DNA of 8,320 bases from SIAJ01 sp036266155 (GCA_036266155.1 DATANR010000073.1:1-8320); one strand, 5' to 3'. Counted from the stretch's first letter, positions 1-7,295 are shown. Program-made: numbers and translations. The notes: generated by a model not told the origin, from the sequence alone.

Positions 1-1
1 C

Positions 2-109
2 CGCGTGATCAAACGCCCGCGCAGCCGCTGGCTGAAAAAGCGGCCCAAGCATCGATCCATCCCACAGCCCACCAAGGCGTTCCGCGACAGCATCAGAGTT
101 TTGAGTTGA
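2..109 (+). CDS. C-terminal tail of an IS4-type transposase (partial, 5' end outside window)
   Basis: The frame entering the window at base 2 encodes 35 residues and ends at TGA 107-109. The tail is very basic (14 Arg/Lys of 35). Its pattern, VIKR followed by a basic stretch, then LKK, KHRS, PQPT and FRDSI, resembles from memory the C-terminal end of a common group of IS4-type DDE transposases that finish with a 'VKR...LKR...HR..PQPT..FRE' block. The DDE catalytic core is not in the window, so neither function nor intactness can be judged. I see no convincing terminal inverted repeat in the bases after the stop, so the edge of the element is not defined. A competing frame (frame 1) also stays open through here to base 306, but it has no protein-like character. 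If the call is right, the porin genes sit directly next to an insertion sequence or its remnant. Confidence 0.5.
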   Translation, partial: RVIKRPRSRWLKKRPKHRSIPQPTKAFRDSIRVLS

Positions 110-290
110 ACGGTATTGCGCCAGAAGCCTTCGGAATTCCCGCGAAATGTTGGCAGTCAATTCGAGCAAGTCTCGGACACTTGAATAATTCCCCTCAATC
201 TTCTTGGCGTGCCCGGTCGATAATCATTGCAATCCGGACAGCCGGTGTCGACGCCGCCAGGGACGCGACTTGCCCAGATTATTGCCACAA
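110..290. other. Intergenic gap before the first porin gene
   Basis: These 181 bases separate the transposase-like tail from the ATG of the first porin. They should hold the porin promoter, and possibly the right end of an insertion sequence. AT-richer patches occur around 181-190 and 219-224 (GATAAT), but neither has a well-spaced -35 partner. No Shine-Dalgarno-like purine run precedes the ATG at 291. I see no hairpin or RNA gene. Confidence 0.5.
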
Positions 291-1835
291 ATGTCGAGAC
301 GGGTGACGAGGACGAGTTCGCTCGTTCTGGTCGCAACTGCTTTCATTGCATCGGCCGGTTGCGTCACGCCGCGAATGATCCCTTGGGAACCGCCGGTTCC
401 CTGGAAGCCCGATCAGGCCGTCTTGCCGCCTCCGGAACCGCCAGCCGCCAAGCCTCAGCCAGTATCCGCGTCCCAATTCGCCAGCGACGTAGTTCAGCCG
501 GCCCAGGCAACGGAACCCCAGCCGGTTCCCGCACCGTCGGCACTCTTGGGGCCGCCGCTGCCACCAGCCCTTGTTCCAATGGAGACGCCTGGCGCGCCGG
601 TGCCGCCGACCATTGAACCGGCTGTCGTAGCGCCGCCGATCGGTCTCAAACCGGCCGAGACCAAGGAACCGCAAGACCCGTCCTTCAAACTCCGTGGCCG
701 GATCGAAGCGGATTCGATTACCGTCACGCAAAGCCCGAAGGACAAAGCTCTCTTCGGCAACTATCAGGATGCCGTCGGTTTCCGGCGTCTGCGTCTTGGC
801 TCGGAAGGCACCGCGAACGAAGTGACGCGCTGGGTCGCCGAGGTCGACTTTGCCGGCGGCAACATTGCCCTGAAGGACGCCTTCGTGGCCGTGAACCATC
901 TGCCGTTCCTGCGTGAAGTGCGCGTCGGTCACATGGCCGAGCCATTCAGCCTGGAAGGACAGACGCGTAGCGTTTGGTTCCCTTTTACGGAGCGATCGCC
1001 GGCGTTCACTTTTGACCCGACGCGCAACTGGGGCGTTGGCGTCTATTCGTTTACTGACGACCGCAACTGGGTAATACAAGGCGGTCTGTTCAAATCGGGA
1101 ACCGACAACACCGGTACTGACATTGGCGACAGCAACGATCTGGCTGGCACCGGCCGCGTCGTCTGGGTGCCGTGGTATCAGGAGTCCGACGACAGCCTGC
1201 AAATGCTCCACATCGGCGGCGCCGCATCGGAACGGAACGCCAAAGATGGAATCATCTCGTTCAACCGGGGGCCGCAGTCGAACTTACTGCAAAGCGGTCT
1301 CGACAATCCGCGCAGGCCATTCGTTGTCAGCCTTACGATCCCCGGAAATCAATATCAGCTCTACAACCTGCAATCGGCCCTCGTTCTCGGTCCCCTATCG
1401 TTTGAGGCCGAATGGAGCGGAACGCGGGTCGAACAAACTGGCGGCGGCCCCGTGACGCTCGACGGCTGGTACATTCAAGCCGGCTATTTCTTGACTGGAG
1501 AGCATCGAAACTACAATCGAGACTTCGGCACGTTCTGGGAGCCCACTGTCCGCCGACCGTTTATCTGCAAGGATGGTTCGGCGTCGATCGGGCCGGGCGC
1601 TTGGGAAGTCGGCCTCCGCCTGGCGCATTTGAACTTCGACAACGCAAATCTGCCGCGCGCTTCCAATGGATTGCCACTCGGCACGCGCACGACCACCATC
1701 ACTCTCGGACTCAATTGGTACCTGAACGACAACGCGCGCATCATGGTCGACTGGGTCCACGCGATCCCCGACTATCCGCCATTCGGCACAAGTACCGCCG
1801 ACCTGTTCACCGTGCGCTCGGCGGTGTTCTGGTAA
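291..1835 (+). CDS. Porin_O_P-like (OprO/OprP-type) outer-membrane porin with Pro-rich N-terminal linker
   Basis: This 514-residue protein is probably an outer-membrane channel of the phosphate-selective porin O/P type, which in characterised members passes phosphate or polyphosphate; the substrate here is unknown. The frame is open from a TTG at 204, but ATG 291 places a basic, hydrophobic signal peptide directly at the N-terminus (residues 1-23), so I prefer it even though no clear ribosome site is visible. The signal ends in SAG-C24, close to a lipobox but with Ser at -3, so lipidation is uncertain. Residues 31-130 are a Pro/Ala-rich linker. The barrel starts near FKLRGRIEAD (132-141), which matches the first strand of this family. 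Later parts have alternating aromatic strands, a WEVGLRLAHL strand, TLGLNWYLN near the C-terminus, and a terminal Phe-Trp as expected of a barrel insertion signal. It lies 43 bp upstream of a second barrel gene on the same strand, so an operon is likely. The porin-fold call is strong; the O/P subfamily is likely. Confidence 0.8.
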   Translation: MSRRVTRTSSLVLVATAFIASAGCVTPRMIPWEPPVPWKPDQAVLPPPEPPAAKPQPVSASQFASDVVQPAQATEPQPVPAPSALLGPPLPPALVPMETPGAPVPPTIEPAVVAPPIGLKPAETKEPQDPSFKLRGRIEADSITVTQSPKDKALFGNYQDAVGFRRLRLGSEGTANEVTRWVAEVDFAGGNIALKDAFVAVNHLPFLREVRVGHMAEPFSLEGQTRSVWFPFTERSPAFTFDPTRNWGVGVYSFTDDRNWVIQGGLFKSGTDNTGTDIGDSNDLAGTGRVVWVPWYQESDDSLQMLHIGGAASERNAKDGIISFNRGPQSNLLQSGLDNPRRPFVVSLTIPGNQYQLYNLQSALVLGPLSFEAEWSGTRVEQTGGGPVTLDGWYIQAGYFLTGEHRNYNRDFGTFWEPTVRRPFICKDGSASIGPGAWEVGLRLAHLNFDNANLPRASNGLPLGTRTTTITLGLNWYLNDNARIMVDWVHAIPDYPPFGTSTADLFTVRSAVFW

Positions 1836-1878
1836 CACAGCGAACGGGATTTGCCGACGCTTGGGCAGGAGCACGTTC

Positions 1879-3255
1879 ATGCGGACCGCCATCCTGGTTG
1901 GACTCGTCGCCATTGGAAGCGTGAACGCTCAGGCTGAGGGGCCGGCGCTGCCGCCAACGGCTGATGGCTCGGCATTCGCCACGGCCGGCGTCGTCGTTTC
2001 GCAGGTTCAAGCGACCACTCCGCCGGCATCGCTCGCTCCGCCGGTCGCGCCTGTCGCTTCTCCTCCTGCTCAAGCGCCTGAGGCCAAGCCTCCGACGCTG
2101 GAAGAGCTGGGTAAGAAGGTAGAACTTCTGGGCAAGAACTTGACCGTTGTCACCGGCGACGAGCATTTCAAGCTCGTGCTCGGCGGCGCGGTGATCGCCG
2201 ACTTCATTGAAAGCCAGCGCCGCACAGTCGCGGCCGGCACGCCGTTCTTCCTCGACCCCGGCTCACCGTTCGGTTACAGCACGCGGACCTTCGACGCCAG
2301 CGCTCGACAGACTTCGCTGTTCGGCTTGTTCACCGGCCCCGACGTGTGCGACTTCAAGTCGGGCGGGTTCGTGCTCGTCAACCTCTACGACAACTCGGTC
2401 GTCGCCGACCTCTTGGGCGTGTTGCCGATCAACGCCTACGGCGAATTGAAGAACGACGATTGGCGGATCGCGGCCGGTTTACAGTTCGACGTCTTCAATC
2501 CGCTGAACCCAACCGTGTTGCCGTTTAGCTTGCTCGGCACGTCCGGCAACACGGGCTTTTACCGAACCGCACTCCGGCTTGAGCGCTACTTGCATCCGGA
2601 CGATGATACGCTCGTCACGTTGACCGCGTCGCTCGGCGACCCGGTGCCAACGACGCTCAACGACACGCTGCGCATCAACGAAGACAACGGCTTGCCCAAC
2701 CTCGATGTGCGTGCCGCGGTTGGCATTGGGCCAATGACGGGCGAGGGCTTCGATGCACACCGCACGATCGAGTTGGGCATGTCGGCCGTGTGCGGCAAGC
2801 TCCGCACCGTCGATCCGAGTGGACCAACGCGCGTCGTGACGAACGTTTACGGCCTCGGCGTCGACGCACGCTGGGTGGCCGATCCGCGCTGGGGCATCCA
2901 GGGCGAAGGCTACATCGGCCAGGGCCTCGGCACCTACGGGGCCAGCGGATTGATCAACACGAACCCAAATACATTTCAGGCGATTCGAACGTCAGGCATG
3001 TTTGTCGAAGGCTGGTATTACTGGCGCCCCGATGAAGTGCACACGCACGTCGGCTATGGCATTGACAATCCGATCGATCACGACGCCGGCGCGACGCTGC
3101 CGATTTGCAATCAGACGTATTACGCGACCACGTTGTGGGACATTACCAAAGCGTTTCGGCTCGGTTTTCAGGTGTCGTACGTGAAGACCAATTACTCGGT
3201 GTTGAAGGACAACCAGGGATTCATCTTTCAGGGGCAGTTCCAGTGGAAGTTCTGA
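1879..3255 (+). CDS. Outer-membrane beta-barrel porin, possibly DcaP-like
   Basis: This 458-residue protein is probably a second outer-membrane channel. ATG 1879 is chosen over an upstream TTG at 1861 because AGGAG (1867-1871) lies 7 bases before it and the signal peptide then starts cleanly: residues 1-19, with likely cleavage after NAQA. A Pro/Ala-rich spacer (about 20-72) leads to a short amphipathic helix LEELGKKVELLGKNL (74-88), of the kind that forms an N-terminal trimeric coiled coil in OprP- and DcaP-type porins. The barrel begins at HFKLVLGGAVIADFI (96-110) and ends FQGQFQWKF with a C-terminal Phe, the usual barrel-assembly signal. Strands are rich in Gly, Tyr and Trp. Three cysteines (C157, C305, C410) are unusual for a porin; an odd number means at most one disulfide per monomer. 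DcaP porins pass dicarboxylates, but the substrate cannot be deduced here. Its stop is 2 bp from the stop of the convergent HAD gene. Confidence 0.75.
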   Translation: MRTAILVGLVAIGSVNAQAEGPALPPTADGSAFATAGVVVSQVQATTPPASLAPPVAPVASPPAQAPEAKPPTLEELGKKVELLGKNLTVVTGDEHFKLVLGGAVIADFIESQRRTVAAGTPFFLDPGSPFGYSTRTFDASARQTSLFGLFTGPDVCDFKSGGFVLVNLYDNSVVADLLGVLPINAYGELKNDDWRIAAGLQFDVFNPLNPTVLPFSLLGTSGNTGFYRTALRLERYLHPDDDTLVTLTASLGDPVPTTLNDTLRINEDNGLPNLDVRAAVGIGPMTGEGFDAHRTIELGMSAVCGKLRTVDPSGPTRVVTNVYGLGVDARWVADPRWGIQGEGYIGQGLGTYGASGLINTNPNTFQAIRTSGMFVEGWYYWRPDEVHTHVGYGIDNPIDHDAGATLPICNQTYYATTLWDITKAFRLGFQVSYVKTNYSVLKDNQGFIFQGQFQWKF

Positions 3256-3257
3256 AA

Positions 3258-4247
3258 TCACTTCTGAAACGGATAAATCACCTTCCACTCGGCCTTCATG
3301 TCCGCCACGACCCAACCTGCCTTCGGCGCCTCGTCGAGCGCCTTGTCGAGTTTGCCAACATGTGAATTGCGATCGTAAGCCCATTCGCGCTCCGCGTCCG
3401 TGTGATGCACGATCAGGCCGAAGCGCGGGCCGACGCCGGATGTGGTCCACTCCAGCATCTGGAAATCGCCGTCCGAGTTGCCGAAGGCCATGACCGGCCG
3501 GCGTCCGATGAACTTTTGAATGGAGATTGGTTTGCCGGCGCCGTCATCGACATGTTCAATTTCTGGCAGGCGAAAGATCACCGGTTTGCCGTCGCGATGG
3601 TCGAGCTTGGTCTTGAAGGTTGTGCCAATGACTTGCTCGGGCGGGATCCCATACGTTTTCTCGGCGAAAACGCGCATGAACTCGGTTGTGCCCCCTGACA
3701 CGATGTACGTCTTGAATCCATTGGCCCGCAAGAAGGCGAGCACTTCGAGCATCGGCTGATAGACAAGCTCGGTGTAGGGCCGCTTGAACCTCGGGTGCTT
3801 CGCCGTCGCGAGCCAGTCCTTCACCGTTTCCTGAAATTCGTCGACGGTCATGTTCGTGTGCGTGGCCGTCACGATCGAGAACAAGCCCAACTCGCCGGAT
3901 TTGAGAGCTCCTTTCAAATCATCGGCCAGGACCGACTTGAACGGTTCCTTCTCCTTCCATTCGGGATGCTTGTTCGCCAATGCCTTGACACGATCGAACG
4001 CGAACAAAATCTGAACATAGAGCGGCTGTTCGGACCAAAGCGTGCCGTCGTTGTCGAAGACGGCAATGCGCTCGGCCGGCGGAATGAAGCTCTTGGAGTC
4101 CTTGAGAGTTGTTTTTTCAACGAATAAGAGGATGGCTTCCTTGGACGGGCCGTCTTTCCACGATGGCAGCGGGTCGTCGGCACGGGCTGGCATGGCCACG
4201 ACGACGGCAGCCACCACGGCGGCGCGGATCCACAGACTGCGCGGCAT
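3258..4247 (-). CDS. Secreted HAD-superfamily hydrolase (probable phosphatase)
   Basis: This 329-residue protein has the haloacid-dehalogenase fold and most likely hydrolyses a phosphate monoester outside the cytoplasm. The frame runs further upstream, but ATG 4247 is chosen because GGAGA (4253-4257) lies 5 bases before it and the signal peptide then sits at the N-terminus (residues 1-23, MPRSLWIRAAVV... to ARA before DD). HAD motif I is FDNDGT with nucleophile D65 and acid/base D67. Motif II is IVSGGT with S184. Motif III Lys is likely K239 or K245. Motif IV is FGNSDGDFQML, where Asn takes the place of the first Asp of the GDGxxD form and D261 remains; I recall this GNSDGD form as normal for this exported branch. 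A large cap (about residues 75-175) separates motifs I and II. It is the last gene of the minus-strand cluster, 156 bp after the sulfatase, and that gap carries two hairpins. The substrate is unknown; a phosphoserine-phosphatase-like or phosphocholine-phosphatase-like activity is possible. Confidence 0.85.
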   Translation of the reverse strand: MPRSLWIRAAVVAAVVVAMPARADDPLPSWKDGPSKEAILLFVEKTTLKDSKSFIPPAERIAVFDNDGTLWSEQPLYVQILFAFDRVKALANKHPEWKEKEPFKSVLADDLKGALKSGELGLFSIVTATHTNMTVDEFQETVKDWLATAKHPRFKRPYTELVYQPMLEVLAFLRANGFKTYIVSGGTTEFMRVFAEKTYGIPPEQVIGTTFKTKLDHRDGKPVIFRLPEIEHVDDGAGKPISIQKFIGRRPVMAFGNSDGDFQMLEWTTSGVGPRFGLIVHHTDAEREWAYDRNSHVGKLDKALDEAPKAGWVVADMKAEWKVIYPFQK

Positions 4248-4277
4248 TGGGTTCTCCAATTGTTCTGTACGAAGGCT

Positions 4278-4306
4278 GGGCCGCCGCGCCGATCGCGCGA
4301 CGGCCC
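4278..4306 (-). other. Strong GC-rich hairpin in the leader of the HAD gene
   Basis: On the + strand the sequence reads GGGCCG-C-CGCGC, loop CGATC, then GCGCG-A-CGGCCC: an 11-bp paired stem with one C/A mismatch and a 5-base loop. In the minus-strand transcript it ends about 30 bases before the ATG of the HAD gene and about 20 bases before its ribosome site. No T-run follows it on the minus strand, so it does not look like a simple terminator. It could stabilise the transcript, affect translation, or be a chance product of high GC. Confidence 0.45.
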
Positions 4307-4351
4307 GGCGGAATCGACGTGCTATTACTTCGGCTTCGGCGACTTTAACGC

Positions 4352-4383
4352 GTCGAGGAAAGAAGCCGCCCAATTCGGGCGGC
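4352..4383 (-). terminator. Terminator-like hairpin after the sulfatase gene
   Basis: On the minus strand, 20 bases after the sulfatase stop, a perfect 7-bp stem GCCGCCC / GGGCGGC with loop GAATT (4383 to 4365) is followed at once by TTCTTTCCTC. A GC-rich stem with a pyrimidine/T-rich tail is the form of an intrinsic terminator, although the tail is broken by C. It would end or attenuate the zinc-ribbon-FGE-sulfatase transcript before the HAD gene. Confidence 0.5.
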
Positions 4384-4403
4384 CCCCGAGAGTGCGACGG
4401 TTG

Positions 4404-6191
4404 CTAATGGCCGGGGCCCTTACTCGCTGCTTCCGCCTGGGCCATGCGCTTCGCCATCTCGGCCTTCACGGCATCGAGATTGAAGCTGGCGCCCTTCTGC
4501 ATCGGCGGGAACTCGATAAAGGACTCAAGGGCCTTGCCCATCACTTTCTGAACGAACACAAAGCGCCAAAACTCATACTTGAACCATTCGAAGTAGGCCT
4601 GTGCGCCTTCTCTGGTCCCGTTGTTTGGCCAACCCATGCGCTCGAATGGATCGAGGCGCAGGTTGGTGATATTCGGCACGTCCAGGTGGACCTTTTCGCC
4701 GAGCCAACCTTTGGGTTGGTCGATGAATGTGAACTTGTAATCGTCAATGCGCACCGCGCCGACCGAGCTTTCGCCGAGATAGAAGATCTCGTGACGATTG
4801 GACTCACCCTTGCCGGTGAGCATTGGCAATTGGTTGTAGCCGTCCAAATGGTTTTTGTAATCGCGGCCGTTCACCTTCTTGCCTTTCTTGAGTTCCTCGA
4901 CGATGTTCGGATTGCCCGCCGCGGCAACGAAGGTTGGGAACCAGTCCAAGCCGGACATGAGGCCGTTCTGGACCGTGTCCGCCGGGATGTGACCGGGCCA
5001 ACGGGCGATGCAGGGCACACGGAAGCCGCCTTCGAAGATGGTCCCCTTGCACTGTGCGAACGGCGTCGTCCCGCCATCCGGCCACGTGAACAGTTCGGTG
5101 CCGTTGTCGGTCGTGAACACGACAATTGTGTTCTCGTCCTCGCCGATGTCCTTGAGCTTCTTCATGACGAGGCCGATGTCATCGTCGAGCTGGGCCATGC
5201 CGGCTTCCTGTAGCGACCAGCCGTTCTTCGAGTTGCGCATCTTCTCGTATTTTTCGGAAAGATGCGTGACGATGTGCATGCGCGTCGGATTGAGCCAGAC
5301 GAAGAACGGCTTGTCGTCCTTCTTGGCCTTGTCAATGAACTTGAGCGCGAGATCGCGGATCTCATCGTCGACCGTTTCCATTCGCTTCGGATAGAGCGTG
5401 CCGGCGTCTTCGATTTTCTGCTTGCCAATCTTGCCCCAGCGCTTCATCTCAGTCGGATCATCGACGTCGGTCGCCCACGAGTGAACCATGTTGCGCGGGC
5501 CAACCACATCCAACAGCTCCTGCGGATAGTTCGGATGCGCCGGGTCTTCCATCGCGTCGAGGTGATACAGGTAGCCGAAGAATTCATCGAAGCCGTGCAC
5601 CGTCGGCAGGAACTCGTTGCGGTCGCCGAGATGGTTCTTGCCGAACTGGCCGGTGGCATAGCCCATGTCCTTGAGCGCGGAAGCAAGCGTGCAGGCTGCG
5701 GCCGGCAGGCCGGTCGGAGCGCCCGCCTGACCGACGGTAGTCATGCCGGTGCGAATCGGCAATTCGCCCGTGATGAAGTTCGCGCGACCCGCCGTGCAAC
5801 TGGCCTCGGCGTAGTAGTCGGTGAACATCATGCCTTCCTTGGCCAGCTTATCGAGGTTCGGTGTCCGCCCGGCCATCATGCCGCGGTGGTAGGCCCCGAT
5901 GTTCCACATGCCGATGTCGTCGCCCATGATGAAAACGATGTTCGGTTTCCTGCCACTCTTCGGAGCGTCGTCCTTTTGCCCGGCGCTGATCAATTGAGTG
6001 CCCGACCGGCCGTCCGGACAACAGCCGATGTCGGTCGGGGTGGGCGAGCCCAGTTTCACGGCCGCCGTCTGATCTGATGGGGCGGCAGCCGCGGTGCGAC
6101 TGAGGGACAAGTGCCCGGCCGCCGCGGCGTACCCGAGTACGGCCCCCACGAGAACGAGGCCGACTGCGGCCAGATTCTTTCGACTGAACAT
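4404..6191 (-). CDS. Exported type I (formylglycine-dependent) arylsulfatase with CxAxR motif
   Basis: This 595-residue sulfatase hydrolyses sulfate esters. ATG 6191 is supported by GGAG (6199-6202) 7 bases upstream. A hydrophobic signal or anchor spans about residues 6-26, with possible cleavage near residue 37 (TAAAA before PSD). The sulfatase core begins at KPNIVFIMGDDIG (D91 and D92, metal ligands). The modification site is SCTAGR: C132 becomes formylglycine, and Ala 134 replaces the Pro of classical CxPxR, with R136 kept. Other active-site elements are GKNHLG (K185, H187), RMHIVTH (H306 or H310), TTDNGTE (D362, N363) and K382 in CKGTIFEGGFRVP. The C-terminal part has the LDGYNQLP and FPPMQKGASF blocks that I recall from a widespread group of bacterial arylsulfatases sharing the CTAGR form. 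The FGE that should activate it is 57 bp upstream on the same strand. A CysCys pair at 57-58 in the linker is unexplained. The natural substrate is unknown. Confidence 0.95.
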   Translation of the reverse strand: MFSRKNLAAVGLVLVGAVLGYAAAAGHLSLSRTAAAAPSDQTAAVKLGSPTPTDIGCCPDGRSGTQLISAGQKDDAPKSGRKPNIVFIMGDDIGMWNIGAYHRGMMAGRTPNLDKLAKEGMMFTDYYAEASCTAGRANFITGELPIRTGMTTVGQAGAPTGLPAAACTLASALKDMGYATGQFGKNHLGDRNEFLPTVHGFDEFFGYLYHLDAMEDPAHPNYPQELLDVVGPRNMVHSWATDVDDPTEMKRWGKIGKQKIEDAGTLYPKRMETVDDEIRDLALKFIDKAKKDDKPFFVWLNPTRMHIVTHLSEKYEKMRNSKNGWSLQEAGMAQLDDDIGLVMKKLKDIGEDENTIVVFTTDNGTELFTWPDGGTTPFAQCKGTIFEGGFRVPCIARWPGHIPADTVQNGLMSGLDWFPTFVAAAGNPNIVEELKKGKKVNGRDYKNHLDGYNQLPMLTGKGESNRHEIFYLGESSVGAVRIDDYKFTFIDQPKGWLGEKVHLDVPNITNLRLDPFERMGWPNNGTREGAQAYFEWFKYEFWRFVFVQKVMGKALESFIEFPPMQKGASFNLDAVKAEMAKRMAQAEAASKGPGH

Positions 6192-6248
6192 GATGCGACT
6201 CCAAGAAGGGCCGACCGCGGCGACGTTGCCGGGCCGGACGGGCGAACC

Positions 6249-7295
6249 TCACTTCTCCACCGACTTGACACAGCGAAATCCGACATGCGCCATGCCAGTG
6301 TCCGGACTGCACCCGTGCCGGGCGCTCGGTCGATAACGGGAACAATATTCATCGTTGCAAAGAAATGATCCGCCGCGCTGCACACGCTGCGGCATGAGCG
6401 GCCGGGCCGGGTCGTTTGAACTGGTTGGACCGACCGGATTCTCAACGAGGCCCGTCCCCGCTCGGAGACGGTAGAGATCGCGCTGATACCAATCGGCGCA
6501 CCATTCCCACACATTGCCGGCCACGTCGTAAAGGCCGTAGCCGTTGGGTGGATATGACTTCACGGGCGCCGTCCCGACGAATCCGTCGGCAGCCGTGTTC
6601 CGCCAGGGGAAGTCGCCCTGCCATATGTTCGCTTGCCATTGGCCGCCGGCCCCCGGCTTGTCGTCACCCCAGGCATACGGCTTGTTGTCGAGCCCGCCGC
6701 GCGCGGCAAACTCCCACTCGGCCTCCGTCGGCAGCCGCTTGCCGGCCCACTTGGCATACGCGACCGCATCGTCCCACGAGACCTGGACAACGGGGTGGTC
6801 ATCCTTGCCGTCGATCGAGCTGCCTGGCCCGTCGGGATGTTTCCAATTGGCGCCCGGCGTCCACTTCCACCATTGGGAGTAGTCGCGCAAGTCGACGGGG
6901 CTGGCAGTCATGTGGAACACGAGCGAGCCGGGAACGAGTTGCTCCGGTGATGGGCGCGGCGTCCCCGGGCGGGACTGGCGCAACATCGCATCGGCATCAA
7001 TTGGTTTTTCGGCCGTCGTAACATAGCCGGTGGCTTCGGCGAACTGGCGGAATTGTGCGTTGGTTACTTCGGCTTCGTCGATCCAAAACCCATCGACGCG
7101 AACCCGGTGGGCCGGCTTTTCGTCGGCCCATCCGAGTTCGGAATTGGTGCCCATGGTAAACTCGCCGCCCGGCGCCCACACCATGCCCGGCGGCGCGCTC
7201 GGCGAACCATGAACCAGACGCGTGACCGCGTAGGCGGCCGCAAAAGCGGCCAGCGCCAGACCGGCGAGAATCAAGGTGCGCTTCATGGATGCCAT
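6249..7295 (-). CDS. Formylglycine-generating enzyme (sulfatase-modifying factor), with N-terminal membrane/signal segment
   Basis: This 348-residue enzyme oxidises the active-site Cys of type I sulfatases to C-alpha-formylglycine using O2 and copper. The FGE fold starts at GMVWAPGGEFTMGTN (37-51) and continues with HRVRVDGFWIDEAEVTN, GANWKHPDGP (148-157), HPVVQVSWDDAVAYAKWAG, KRLPTEAEWEFAARGG (186-201), ANIWQGDFP and NGYGLYDVAGNVWEW. It ends in RGGSFLCNDEYCSRYRPSA and VGFRC. C313 and C318, spaced CxxxxC, align with human FGE C336 and C341, the copper-binding catalytic pair, which sets this apart from the many family members lacking them. Residues 7-25 are hydrophobic, so the enzyme should be exported or membrane-anchored. 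ATG 7295 or ATG 7286 could be the start; neither has a clear ribosome site, and the latter gives a compact MKRT-type signal. It lies between the zinc-ribbon gene (51 bp) and its likely client sulfatase (57 bp). A very confident family call. Confidence 0.94.
   Translation of the reverse strand: MASMKRTLILAGLALAAFAAAYAVTRLVHGSPSAPPGMVWAPGGEFTMGTNSELGWADEKPAHRVRVDGFWIDEAEVTNAQFRQFAEATGYVTTAEKPIDADAMLRQSRPGTPRPSPEQLVPGSLVFHMTASPVDLRDYSQWWKWTPGANWKHPDGPGSSIDGKDDHPVVQVSWDDAVAYAKWAGKRLPTEAEWEFAARGGLDNKPYAWGDDKPGAGGQWQANIWQGDFPWRNTAADGFVGTAPVKSYPPNGYGLYDVAGNVWEWCADWYQRDLYRLRAGTGLVENPVGPTSSNDPARPLMPQRVQRGGSFLCNDEYCSRYRPSARHGCSPDTGMAHVGFRCVKSVEK

Noticed and set aside
204..290. 29-residue upstream extension of the first porin (TTG start at 204)
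   Set aside because: The extra residues are charged and Cys-containing and would displace the signal peptide from the N-terminus; ATG 291 is the better start.
279..1211. 310-codon open frame on the minus strand opposite the first porin
   Set aside because: Its translation is Arg-rich and low in protein-like character, and it lies antisense to a convincing porin; a typical GC-rich shadow.
4248..4373. 42-residue upstream extension of the HAD protein (TTG start at 4373)
   Set aside because: It runs through both hairpins, would bury the signal peptide inside the protein, and ignores the good ribosome site before ATG 4247.
4260..5213. 317-codon + strand open frame opposite the end of the sulfatase
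   Set aside because: It mirrors the well-supported sulfatase in antisense, shows no recognisable domain, and has no ribosome site.
5262..6077. 271-codon + strand open frame opposite the sulfatase N-terminal half
   Set aside because: It is antisense to the sulfatase catalytic core and its composition follows from that gene's codon use.
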